From: an uncultured Collinsella sp.
GTDB lineage: Bacteria; Actinomycetota; Coriobacteriia; Coriobacteriales; Coriobacteriaceae
Direction of reading: 5' to 3'
Assembly: GCA_958437495.1 (NCBI GenBank)
Contig: CAUBOH010000016.1
Location: 1 to 55,904 of the forward strand
Length of the DNA: 55,904 bases
The notes under the pieces are model-generated. The model was not told where the DNA came from. It ran no database searches and saw nothing but the letters and a program-made list of their open reading frames with translations. The translations under genes and the position numbers were made by a program. Of the stretch, positions 43,559-51,906 are shown in pieces (within the stretch, counting starts at the first letter, position 1; the number at the start of each line of letters is the position of its first letter).

Positions 43559-44125
43559 ATGGATCTACACGAGCAGGGGGCGAGCTCCCGCACGTTTGCG
43601 ATTGCCGCCATTGTGTGCGTGCTGCTGCAGGCGGGTCTGGCGCCGCAGATCTCCATCGCGGGCGGTCGCGTCAACTTTATGATCATCCTGGTGTGTCTGA
43701 GCGTGTTTTCGGGCGACCCCACGCGTGCCGTCGTATGCGGCTTTTGCAGCGGCCTGTTCTATGACCTTTCCGCCGCCGTGCCGGTGGGCGTTATGTCGCT
43801 GCTACTGACCGTGGGCAGTTTTGCTTTGGTTCACAGCGCGGCTGGCCAGACGGGCGGCTCGCCGAGTGCGCGCGGCATTACCGTTGGCGCCTTTGCGCTT
43901 GCCATTAACGTGGTCTACAGCATCATCTTGCTGTTTATGGGTCTGGAGACGAGCTTTGTGGTGGCCATCTTTGGGCACGCTCTGCCGTCCTCGATCCTGA
44001 CAGGCTTAATCGTCATCCCGTTTTTGATGTCCGGCGCCGCTCCGCAGGCCGGTTACGGATTCTCTGCACGCGGCAACCGCCAGACGGGCATGCGCTTTAA
44101 GCCTAAGACCCGAAAGCTCAAATAG
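43559..44125 (+). CDS. mreD: Rod-shape-determining protein MreD
   Basis: About 188 residues with five to six hydrophobic helices; GRVNFMIILVCLSVFSGDP and GFCSGLFYDLSAAVPVG are the typical MreD segments. It anchors the elongation complex in the membrane with MreC. ATG 43559 is at good distance from a GGGGG site; ATG 43553 is possible. Confidence 0.9.
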   Translation: MDLHEQGASSRTFAIAAIVCVLLQAGLAPQISIAGGRVNFMIILVCLSVFSGDPTRAVVCGFCSGLFYDLSAAVPVGVMSLLLTVGSFALVHSAAGQTGGSPSARGITVGAFALAINVVYSIILLFMGLETSFVVAIFGHALPSSILTGLIVIPFLMSGAAPQAGYGFSARGNRQTGMRFKPKTRKLK

Positions 44126-44138
44126 GGGAGGCCCATAG

Positions 44139-46208
44139 ATGTCTTCCCAGATAACGGTCATCATCGCCGGTATCGTGCTGGTCGTGGCCATTGTTGTCGC
44201 GCTGGTTATTATGCGCCGCGGCGATTCCCGTTTTACCTATGACACGCAGCACGGAACGGCTCCGCGCGCCACCGAGGGCGAGGGCAATACGGCCGCGACG
44301 GCGTTTAAGGGCCGCTTCTCCATCCTCACCACGGGTGTGGGCGCGATGTTTGCCGCGCTTGCCGTCAAGCTGTGGGGTATGCAGATGGTCTCGTCGGACT
44401 ATTACGACAAACAGGCCAAGAGCAACCAGACCCGCACCGTCACCACGCCTGCCGTGCGCGGTCGCATTCTCGACCGCAACGGCGTGGCGCTTGTTCAAAA
44501 TCGCCCCTCGCTTGCCGTCGTCGCCTATCGCGACCTGGCCAACGACACCGTGCTGGTGCATCATCTCGCGAATGTGCTCGGCATGCCCTACGTCGCGGTT
44601 CTGCGCAACATTCAGGACAATTCGGAGGGCGCCCAGAGCCTGCATACCATTGCCACCGACGTTCGTCGTTCCACGGTTGCCTATATTCAGGAGCACGCTG
44701 GTGAGTTTCCCGGCGTGAAGATCGCCGAGCGCACCGAGCGCCAGTACCCGTACGGCGAGACCGCCTGCCACATCTTGGGTTACACCGGCACCATTACTTC
44801 CGAGCAGCTCGAGGCCCAGAATAAGAAGGCGTCCGGTGGTGACGATAGCGCTGCCGGGCATATTACGTACCAGTCGGGCGACATCGTGGGCCAGGCGGGT
44901 GTCGAGAGCTATTACGAAAACCTGCTGCAGGGCATTCGCGGCGAGCAGACCGTCAAGGTCGATGCCTCGGGCAACGTGACCGGTCAGGCCGGCGCCGTGC
45001 CCGCCAAGGCCGGTTCGGATATTAAGCTTACACTCGACCTTAAGATTCAACAGGCTTGCGAGACGGCGCTGGCAAGTGCCATTGAGCTTGCTAAGACCAC
45101 AGGCTACAGCAACGCCGGCAACGGTGCCGTGGTGTGCCTCGACCCCAATAACGGTGAGATTCTGGGTATGGCGAGCGAGCCCAAGTTCGACCCTTCGGTG
45201 TTTATCGGCGGCGTCTCCAACGATGTGTGGACTGAGCTCAACGATGACAAGGGTTCGCATCCACTGCTCAACCGCGCCATTGGCGGCCAGTACATGTCCG
45301 CCTCGACCATCAAACCCCTCTCGGCGTTGGCTGGCCTTGAGTTTGGCACGTACACTTCGAGTCAAACGACTAACTGCACGGGATATTGGACCGGCTTGGG
45401 CAAGTCGTGGGGAAAGTACTGCTGGCTACACTCCGGCCACGGCACGATGACGCTGCAGTCCGGTATCGCCAACTCCTGCGACCCCGTGTTCTACGATATG
45501 GGCAAGGCGTTTTTCTACAACGACCAGCATCCCGAGGGCCTGCAAGAGGTCTTTCGTCGTTGGGGCCTGGGCAAAACCTGCGGCATCGATCTGCCGAGTG
45601 AGGGTGCGGGCCGCATTCCCGATGCCGAGTGGAAAGAGTCGTACTTTACCGACGCCTCGGCCGAGGACCGCAAGTGGAATGCCGGCGATATGACTAACAT
45701 CGCTATCGGCCAGGGTGACATTTTGGTGACGCCGCTGCAGATGGCCTGCGCTTACATGGGCCTTGCCAACGGCGGCAAACAGTATGTGCCGCATGTGTTT
45801 TTGTCGGCGGTGTCGCGCGATGGCGACGGCGATGCCTATAAGTACAACGGTAAGGGCAAAAAGAAGCGCCTGGAGGCTCAAATTAACAACGATGCCGATC
45901 TTGCGCTGGTCCGCAACGGCATGCACGACGTGATCTACTCGGCGTCGACTTCGACCGCCGCGCACTTTAACTCCCTGACCCCCACGGTCTACGGCAAGTC
46001 CGGCACGGGCGAGAAGAGCGGCGAGGACGATTACGCGTGGTTTTGCGCCTACGCTCCGGCCGATGACCCTAAGTACGTGATTGTCACTGTCTTGGAACAG
46101 GGCGGTGGCGGCTCCGATACCGCGCTGCACGTCGTGCGCGATGTCCTCGGTGCGATTTATGACGAGCCCGACACGTCGACGGCCACGGGCGATTCCTCGG
46201 TTCGATAG
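44139..46208 (+). CDS. mrdA: Penicillin-binding protein 2 (elongasome transpeptidase)
   Basis: A 689-residue class B PBP cross-linking peptidoglycan together with RodA. Catalytic motifs: S389-T-I-K392 (SxxK), S446-C-D448 (SxN/D type) and K620-S-G-T (KTG variant). The PBP dimerisation region begins VRGRILDRNGVALVQN. Unusually there are two N-terminal hydrophobic segments, about residues 6-25 and 58-80, instead of one. ATG 44139 has a strong GGGGAGG site. A long linker after KSGT ends in a Thr/Ser-rich tail. Confidence 0.95.
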   Translation: MSSQITVIIAGIVLVVAIVVALVIMRRGDSRFTYDTQHGTAPRATEGEGNTAATAFKGRFSILTTGVGAMFAALAVKLWGMQMVSSDYYDKQAKSNQTRTVTTPAVRGRILDRNGVALVQNRPSLAVVAYRDLANDTVLVHHLANVLGMPYVAVLRNIQDNSEGAQSLHTIATDVRRSTVAYIQEHAGEFPGVKIAERTERQYPYGETACHILGYTGTITSEQLEAQNKKASGGDDSAAGHITYQSGDIVGQAGVESYYENLLQGIRGEQTVKVDASGNVTGQAGAVPAKAGSDIKLTLDLKIQQACETALASAIELAKTTGYSNAGNGAVVCLDPNNGEILGMASEPKFDPSVFIGGVSNDVWTELNDDKGSHPLLNRAIGGQYMSASTIKPLSALAGLEFGTYTSSQTTNCTGYWTGLGKSWGKYCWLHSGHGTMTLQSGIANSCDPVFYDMGKAFFYNDQHPEGLQEVFRRWGLGKTCGIDLPSEGAGRIPDAEWKESYFTDASAEDRKWNAGDMTNIAIGQGDILVTPLQMACAYMGLANGGKQYVPHVFLSAVSRDGDGDAYKYNGKGKKKRLEAQINNDADLALVRNGMHDVIYSASTSTAAHFNSLTPTVYGKSGTGEKSGEDDYAWFCAYAPADDPKYVIVTVLEQGGGGSDTALHVVRDVLGAIYDEPDTSTATGDSSVR

Positions 46209-46217
46209 GAGGTTGCG

Positions 46218-47444
46218 ATGGACTTTTCGCCGGCGGACCTGTTCCGCTCAACCAAAACCGGCTCTCGCAGCAGCCTGGACCGCGTCAACAAGCAGATTTC
46301 CGCCTCGCGCGGAACGTTTCGCCAAAAGGTGCACATCGGCGTGTTGCTGGCGACCGTGGCGCTCGTCACCTATGGTGCCATCATTATCTGGTCTGCCTCG
46401 CAGTTTAAGGCCGACGCCTCGTTCTCGCGTCACCTGCTGGGTATCGGTATTGGCGCGGTGTTGGCGGTGCTCGTCTGGCGCACCGACCTGCGTGGCATTT
46501 CCAACTTTTCGACGGCCCTGCTCGTCATCGATCTCATCGTGATCTTCTCGCCTAAGATTCCGGGCCTGTCCTACACGGGCGGCTTGGGAATGACGGGTTG
46601 GATCAAGATTCCCGGTATCGGTTTAACATTCCAGCCCGTTGAGCTTGCCAAGCTCATCACCATCTTCTTTATGGCCACGCTTGGCTCGCAGTACAACGGG
46701 CGCATCGATACCGTTCGCGACTACATTAAGCTCTGCGGCATGCTGTCCATTCCGTTTTTGGCCGTCGTCGCCATGGGCGACCTAGGCTCGGGTCTGGTCG
46801 TGCTGGTGTCGGGCGCTATCGTCATCTGCATGAGCGGTGCGCGCCGCGAATGGGTGCTGTCGACCTTGGCTCTGCTCGTGGGTTTGGTGGCGCTCGTCCT
46901 GGCGCTCGATTCGGTCTTCGATTCGCTGCTCGGCCACGATGTGCTCATTAAGCAGTACCAGATGAATCGTCTGACGGTCTTTATCGACCCCGACAATGCT
47001 GATTCGGACGATGCATACAACCTACAGCAGTCGCTGATCGCGGTCGGCTCGGGCGGTTTCTTTGGTAAGGGCCTGGGGCATGCGACGCAGTCGGCCGGCG
47101 GCTTCCTGCCCGAGTTCCATACCGACTTCGTCTTCGCTTTTTTGTCAGAGACGTTCGGCTTCTGCGGCTCCTTTTTGCTGCTGTGCCTGTACGTGCTGCT
47201 CATCTTCTCGACGATCCGCGTCGCCTTTAAGTGCGAGTCTCTGTTCCTACGCTTGTCATGCGTGGGTATCGTCGGCATGTGGGCATTCCAGACGTTCGAG
47301 AACATCGGCATGTGCATTGGCATGATGCCGATTACCGGTATTCCGCTGCCGTTCATTAGCTTTGGTTCGTCGTCGATGATGATCCAGTTGTTGACGGTGG
47401 GTATCGTACAATCCATATGGCGGCATCGTTCGGGCGCCGCGTAA
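46218..47444 (+). CDS. rodA: Peptidoglycan polymerase RodA (SEDS family)
   Basis: A 408-residue protein with about ten helices. FQPVELAKLITIFFMA, GDLGSGLVVLVSG, NRLTVFIDPDNADSDDAYNLQQSLIAVGSGGFFGKG and the C-terminal PFISFGSSSMM are SEDS signatures; the Asp following the LTVFIDP region and extracellular loop match RodA rather than FtsW, as does the neighbouring PBP2. The ~38-residue cytoplasmic N-terminus is longer than usual. Separated from PBP2 by 9 bases. Confidence 0.94.
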   Translation: MDFSPADLFRSTKTGSRSSLDRVNKQISASRGTFRQKVHIGVLLATVALVTYGAIIIWSASQFKADASFSRHLLGIGIGAVLAVLVWRTDLRGISNFSTALLVIDLIVIFSPKIPGLSYTGGLGMTGWIKIPGIGLTFQPVELAKLITIFFMATLGSQYNGRIDTVRDYIKLCGMLSIPFLAVVAMGDLGSGLVVLVSGAIVICMSGARREWVLSTLALLVGLVALVLALDSVFDSLLGHDVLIKQYQMNRLTVFIDPDNADSDDAYNLQQSLIAVGSGGFFGKGLGHATQSAGGFLPEFHTDFVFAFLSETFGFCGSFLLLCLYVLLIFSTIRVAFKCESLFLRLSCVGIVGMWAFQTFENIGMCIGMMPITGIPLPFISFGSSSMMIQLLTVGIVQSIWRHRSGAA

Positions 47445-47462
47445 CCGCTGGAGGGGTTTGCC

Positions 47463-48392
47463 ATGAAGATTCCCGTAGAAAAGCTGACCCGCGCTTTTAA
47501 AATGGGCGCGGCCACCAAGAGGGATTCCGATACGCCCGTGCGCGTTTCGGTCTACCTGGATTCGACCGCCTCGCGTTTTTTGGTCGAGACGGTTCGCGAT
47601 GCCTTTGTGCCGCAGACGACCTCGGGCATTGTCCGCGTTGAGCGTCTAGGGGAGGAGCGCATCGTCCCCAAGACCGATACCGATGTGGTGCTGGTCCTTT
47701 CGTGCGGATCCGACCGCCTGGAGAGCGCTGTACAGGAGCTTGTGATCGCCGGCGCGCCCGTGTGCGTGCTTGCCGAGTCCGCTGTCGAGGTGCCGTTTAT
47801 CGAGTCCCCCACGCCCATGCTCGGCGTGGTGGCGGCCACCGATAAGACGTATCTCCTCGAGACACTCGCCCGCTGGATCCTGGACCGTACGGAAAAGGAG
47901 ACGGCCTTTGCGGCGAACTTTGCCTTTATGCGCATCGCCGCCGCCAACCGCATCATCACCTCGTGCGCGCTTACGAATATGGCGACGGGCGCCCTGGTGT
48001 TTTTGCCGGGTGCCGACTATCCCGTCATGGCGCTCGCGCAGGTGGGCATGGTCTTTGAGCTGGCGGCCATCTTTGGGCGTGGCATTAAGCCCGAGCGTGG
48101 CTACGAGGTCGCGGGCGTGCTTGCCGCCGGTCTGGCGATTCGCGCCGTCACCCGTGCGTTGGTGAAGCAGACGCCGCATATCGGCTTTGTCGTCAAGGCG
48201 CTCTCCGCCGCCGTCGGCACCTATGGCATGGGCCGTGCGCTCGTGTCGCTCTACGAGCGAGATGTCGATTACAGCCGTGCCAACGAGGTGGCCGCCGCTA
48301 CCTTCTCGCGCGTCCGCGACCTGGTGACCACCGTCGCCGGCGCTACCCGTCCCATGAATCCTTTCGAGGATGCAACCGATCTCGCTGCTTAG
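47463..48392 (+). CDS. DUF697-like membrane-associated protein
   Basis: A 309-residue protein of unknown function. The first ~140 residues look like a nucleotide- or signalling-type alpha/beta domain (VRVSVYLDSTASRFLVE, TDVVLVLSCGSDRLE) without a P-loop. Residues ~150-270 contain ANRIITSCALTNMATGALVFLPGADYPVMALAQ, a helical pattern like DUF697/YcjF, which often follows GTPase domains. It starts 19 bases after rodA and ends just before the radical SAM gene. It may be part of the elongation cluster, by position only. Confidence 0.65.
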   Translation: MKIPVEKLTRAFKMGAATKRDSDTPVRVSVYLDSTASRFLVETVRDAFVPQTTSGIVRVERLGEERIVPKTDTDVVLVLSCGSDRLESAVQELVIAGAPVCVLAESAVEVPFIESPTPMLGVVAATDKTYLLETLARWILDRTEKETAFAANFAFMRIAAANRIITSCALTNMATGALVFLPGADYPVMALAQVGMVFELAAIFGRGIKPERGYEVAGVLAAGLAIRAVTRALVKQTPHIGFVVKALSAAVGTYGMGRALVSLYERDVDYSRANEVAAATFSRVRDLVTTVAGATRPMNPFEDATDLAA

Positions 48393-48401
48393 GGGTTTCT
48401 T

Positions 48402-50279
48402 TTGCGCGTTCCATACCAAGACTGCTTTCATTTGATCGAGCCACTGCTCGCGAAGGTCGAAAAGCCGAGTCGCTATATCGACCACGAGTGGGGTACGCTC
48501 TCCAAGGCCGATGCCGATTATCGTTGCTGCATGATTTACCCGGACGTGTACGAGGTCGGCCTGCCCAACCAGGGTATTGCCATCCTGTACAACATCCTTA
48601 ACCAGGCCGAGGGCATCTCCTGTGAGCGCGGCTATGTGCCGTGGCCCGATATGGGCGATGCCATGCGCGAGGCCGGTATCCCGCTGCTGTCGCTCGAAGG
48701 CGCAGCGCCCGTGGCCTCGTTTGATATCGTCGGCATGCATGTGCCGCACGAGATGGCCGTGACAAACTTTCTCGAGGCACTCGATCTAGCCGGCATTCCG
48801 CTGCTGGCGGCCGACCGCACCGAGGACGATCCCATCATCGTCGCCGGCGGGCCTTCGGTTTATAACCCCGAGCCGTATGCGGCCTTCTTCGATGCCATCC
48901 TGATTGGCGAGGGTGAGGAGTCGCTGCTCGAGATCTGCCAGCTGCATCGCCGCCTGCGTGACGAGGGCGTCCCGCGCGCCCAGATTGTCGAGCGGCTCGC
49001 GACCGTCGCCGGTACCTATGTGCCGTCGCTGTACGAGGTGCGCCACGATGAGCCTTGCTCGCCCCACGGCTACACCGTGCCGCGCGAGGGTAAGGACGTG
49101 CCGCCGGTGGTCTACAAGCGCGTCGTCGAGGACTTTGGCGCTACCAATCCGTTGTCGCAGTCGTGCGTGCCCTATGCGCAGCTCGTTCACGATCGCCTGT
49201 CTATCGAGATCCTGCGCGGCTGCGCCCGCGGCTGCCGTTTTTGCCAGGCCGGCATGACGTATCGCCCGGTGCGCGAGCGCTCGGCCGACCAAATCGTGTC
49301 CTCGGTGATCCAGGGCCTGGAAAAGACCGGCTATGACGAGGTGTCGCTTACCTCGCTTTCGACCACCGATCACTCCTGCATCCGCGATGTACTCGGTCGC
49401 CTTAACCGCCGCCTGGAAGATACGGGCATTCGCGTGTCCATTCCCTCGCAGCGCCTGGATTCGTTTGGCGTGGATATGGCCGAGTCGGTCGCCGGCGAAA
49501 AGAAGGGCGGCCTGACGTTTGCCCCCGAGGCCGGTAGCCAGCGCATGCGCGATATCATCAACAAGAACGTGACGGAGGAGGACCTGGACCGCGCGGCCAA
49601 GGCTGCCTTCGAGGCCGGCTGGAACCGCATGAAGCTCTATTTCATGATGGGCCTTCCCGGTGAGCGCGACGAGGATATCGTGGCCATTGCCAACTTGGCC
49701 GATCACGTGCTCGAGCTTGGTCGTTCCGTGGTGCCCAAGGCGCGTCGCGGTTCCATCTCGGTGTCCATCTCGGTCTCGGTGTTTATCCCCAAGGCGGCAA
49801 CGCCGTTCCAGTGGTGCCCGCAGCTCGACTACGACGACGTCAAGCGTCGCCAGAAGCTGCTCATCACGAGCGTGCGCAACCGCGCCGTACGCGTGCATTA
49901 CCACGATGCCGAGACCTCGCTCGTCGAGGCCGCGCTGTCCCGCGCCGGTCGCGACATGACGCCGGTCATTATCGACGCTTGGCGTGCGGGCTCGCGTTTT
50001 GACGCCTGGGTGGAGCACTTCTCGCTCGACAACTGGAAGTCAGCCGCGGCCAAAAACGGCATCGACCTCAACGAGCTCGTGCACCTGCCCTACGAGCTGG
50101 ACTGGCGCCTGCCCTGGGAGCACGTGAGCCCCGGCTGCTCGCGCGGCTTCCTCGAGCGCGAGTACCGTCGCTCGCTGGAGGGCGTCACGACCCCCGACTG
50201 CACCCGCACGTCGTGCACCGGCTGCGGAATCTGTCCCACGCTCCACGCCAAGAACGTATTGGTGGGTGATCGCGCATGA
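48402..50279 (+). CDS. B12-binding radical SAM protein, TIGR03960 type
   Basis: A 625-residue protein. An N-terminal cobalamin-binding-like domain (YPDVYEVGLPNQGIAILYN, IIVAGGPSVYNPEP) precedes the radical SAM core with the cluster motif C274-x3-C278-x2-C281 (CARGCRFC) and a C-terminal Cys-rich end (CTRTSCTGCGICP). The family is consistently followed by a TIGR03936/DUF2344 protein, as here with a 4-base ATGA overlap, and lies upstream of rplU or of RNase E/G genes. Substrate is unknown; a tRNA or protein modification is often guessed. TTG 48402 has AGGGG upstream. Confidence 0.92.
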   Translation: MRVPYQDCFHLIEPLLAKVEKPSRYIDHEWGTLSKADADYRCCMIYPDVYEVGLPNQGIAILYNILNQAEGISCERGYVPWPDMGDAMREAGIPLLSLEGAAPVASFDIVGMHVPHEMAVTNFLEALDLAGIPLLAADRTEDDPIIVAGGPSVYNPEPYAAFFDAILIGEGEESLLEICQLHRRLRDEGVPRAQIVERLATVAGTYVPSLYEVRHDEPCSPHGYTVPREGKDVPPVVYKRVVEDFGATNPLSQSCVPYAQLVHDRLSIEILRGCARGCRFCQAGMTYRPVRERSADQIVSSVIQGLEKTGYDEVSLTSLSTTDHSCIRDVLGRLNRRLEDTGIRVSIPSQRLDSFGVDMAESVAGEKKGGLTFAPEAGSQRMRDIINKNVTEEDLDRAAKAAFEAGWNRMKLYFMMGLPGERDEDIVAIANLADHVLELGRSVVPKARRGSISVSISVSVFIPKAATPFQWCPQLDYDDVKRRQKLLITSVRNRAVRVHYHDAETSLVEAALSRAGRDMTPVIIDAWRAGSRFDAWVEHFSLDNWKSAAAKNGIDLNELVHLPYELDWRLPWEHVSPGCSRGFLEREYRRSLEGVTTPDCTRTSCTGCGICPTLHAKNVLVGDRA

Positions 50280-51088
50280 GTGAGCGCTTGACCGACAACC
50301 CAACGCTTTTTAGACTGCGCGTTCGCTACGGCAAGCGCGATCGTCTCAAGTACCTGGGCCACCTGGAACTGATTCATACCATTGAACGCATTGTGCGCCG
50401 CGCTGGCCTGCCCTATGCCGTCACGCAGGGCTTCTCTCCGCATATGCGCGTGGGTTTCTCCTCGGCGCTGCCCGTCGGCACGTCGTCGACATGCGAGTGG
50501 TATGACCTGTTTATGACCGAGTTCGTCGCGCTCGACGAGGCCTTTGGGCGCCTGGCCGCGGCGTCCCCGGCCGATTTGGCGCCCATCGAGGCCGCCTACA
50601 TCGACGTGCGCACGCCGGCGCTCACGGCTCAACTCACGCGCCTTTCGTACCGCATCGACCTGCACCTGGACCCCGAGGCACCCGTGAGCGCCGATGAGGT
50701 GCGCGCCGCGGTCGACACGTTGCGTGCAGGCCATGGCATCGACTACGCACGCGGTAAGAAGAGCAAGCGCCTCGATCTTGACCATACACTGGTGGGCTAT
50801 GAGCTCGCGGCGGGGGAGCGTCCGGACCATCTGGTGCTCATGCTCGACACCCACGCCGACAACGAGGGGTCCATGCGTCCGGAGATTTTGCTTTCTGCTG
50901 CTGATGTTTTGTTGCAGGGCTTGACCCCGGGCGTCGATGCACCTATTGTTTCCACCGGTATGCAAGACCTCGTGACCATCTGCTCCTACGATGTCGAGCG
51001 TCAGAATCAAGCATGCGAGGATGACGAGGGCCGACTCGTCAGCCCCATACCTGTGCGAACTTGTGGATTTGCTCCACATACTCGTTGA
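50276..51088 (+). CDS. TIGR03936/DUF2344 radical SAM-associated protein
   Basis: A 270-residue protein with the conserved start LRVRYGKRDRLKYLGHLELIHTIERIVRRA and the GFSPHMRVGFSSALPVG loop. The family works with the preceding radical SAM protein and in other bacteria is fused to it; no catalytic residues are obvious. It overlaps the previous gene by 4 bases. The promoter of rplU lies over its last codons. Confidence 0.92.
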   Translation: MSERLTDNPTLFRLRVRYGKRDRLKYLGHLELIHTIERIVRRAGLPYAVTQGFSPHMRVGFSSALPVGTSSTCEWYDLFMTEFVALDEAFGRLAAASPADLAPIEAAYIDVRTPALTAQLTRLSYRIDLHLDPEAPVSADEVRAAVDTLRAGHGIDYARGKKSKRLDLDHTLVGYELAAGERPDHLVLMLDTHADNEGSMRPEILLSAADVLLQGLTPGVDAPIVSTGMQDLVTICSYDVERQNQACEDDEGRLVSPIPVRTCGFAPHTR

Positions 51089-51113
51089 CGGGGTTATTAT
51101 CGCCTGCTACTAT
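51085..51113 (+). promoter_or_regulatory. rplU-rpmA promoter
   Basis: TTGACG (51085-51090), 17-base spacer, TACTAT (51108-51113) with an extended -10 TGC directly before it. The -35 overlaps the stop codon of the DUF2344 gene. The rplU start is 42 bases after the -10. Confidence 0.75.
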
Positions 51114-51155
51114 ATTCGGCTGTTGCACTAACTGATGCATGAAGGGCAAGTAAAC

Positions 51156-51530
51156 ATGTACGCAATCGTTAACACGGGCGGCAAGCAGTACAAGGTCGCC
51201 ACCGACGATGTCATCACCGTCGAGAAGATTGAGGGCAATGAGGGCGACAAGGTCACCCTGCCGGTTCTCTTCCTCAACGATGGTAAGAAGATCGTCACCG
51301 ATCCCGACAAGCTGGCCAAGGCCAAGGTTACCGCTCAGATCGTTGAGCAGTTCAAGGGCGAGAAGCAGCTGGTCTTCAAGTTCCAGAAGCGTAAGCGCTA
51401 TCGTCGTCTGAAGGGTCACCGTCAGCAGCTCACCAAGCTGAAGATCGTGAAGGTTCAGGCTACCTCCCGCGCCAAGAAGGCTGTCAAGGCAGAGGCTGAG
51501 GCTGTTGCCGAGGCTCCCGTCGCCGAGTAG
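51156..51530 (+). CDS. rplU: 50S ribosomal protein L21
   Basis: A 124-residue large-subunit protein binding 23S rRNA. MYAIVNTGGKQYKV at the start and QKRKRYRRLKGHRQQLTKLKI are conserved. The last ~20 residues are an Ala/Glu/Val-rich extension not found in E. coli L21. ATG 51156 is preceded by AAGGGCAAG. Followed by rpmA in the standard order. Confidence 0.98.
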   Translation: MYAIVNTGGKQYKVATDDVITVEKIEGNEGDKVTLPVLFLNDGKKIVTDPDKLAKAKVTAQIVEQFKGEKQLVFKFQKRKRYRRLKGHRQQLTKLKIVKVQATSRAKKAVKAEAEAVAEAPVAE

Positions 51531-51563
51531 ATTACACTCGTAACGAAAGAGTAGGTATACACA

Positions 51564-51821
51564 ATGGCACACAAAAAAGGACTCGGTTCCTCCCGTAATG
51601 GCCGTGACTCCCGCGGTCAGCGCCTTGGCACGAAGCGCTTCGCCGGCCAGACGGTAACCACGGGCACGATTCTCGTCCGTCAGCACGGCACGCACATCCA
51701 CCCGGGTGCGAACGTTGGCCGTGGCAAGGACGACACGCTGTTCGCGCTGGTCGACGGTACCGTTGAGTTCCACAAGGGTATCAAGCACAGGGTCAGCGTA
51801 CGCCCGCTCGCGAACGCGTAA
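51564..51821 (+). CDS. rpmA: 50S ribosomal protein L27
   Basis: An 85-residue protein placed at the peptidyl transferase centre. It begins directly MAHKKGLGSSRNGRDSRGQR, so the mature N-terminus is encoded without the cleavable extension seen in many Firmicutes. GTDPH-type ending is replaced by a normal L27 end (KHRVSVRPLANA). Spacing to rplU is 33 bases; a terminator follows. Confidence 0.98.
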   Translation: MAHKKGLGSSRNGRDSRGQRLGTKRFAGQTVTTGTILVRQHGTHIHPGANVGRGKDDTLFALVDGTVEFHKGIKHRVSVRPLANA

Positions 51822-51846
51822 TTCACCCTTCATAGAGCACATATGT

Positions 51847-51890
51847 GGGAGGCACTTGAGTTTTAGGATTCAAGGGTCTCCCTCTTTTTT
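51847..51890 (+). terminator. Terminator after rpmA
   Basis: A 13-base stem with one G-U and one mismatch (51847-51859 with 51870-51882) followed by TCTTTTTT, 26 bases after the rpmA stop and 17 before the obg start. It would separate the ribosomal genes from obg or attenuate read-through. Confidence 0.75.
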
Positions 51891-51906
51891 GTAGGAGGCG
51901 ATTCTG

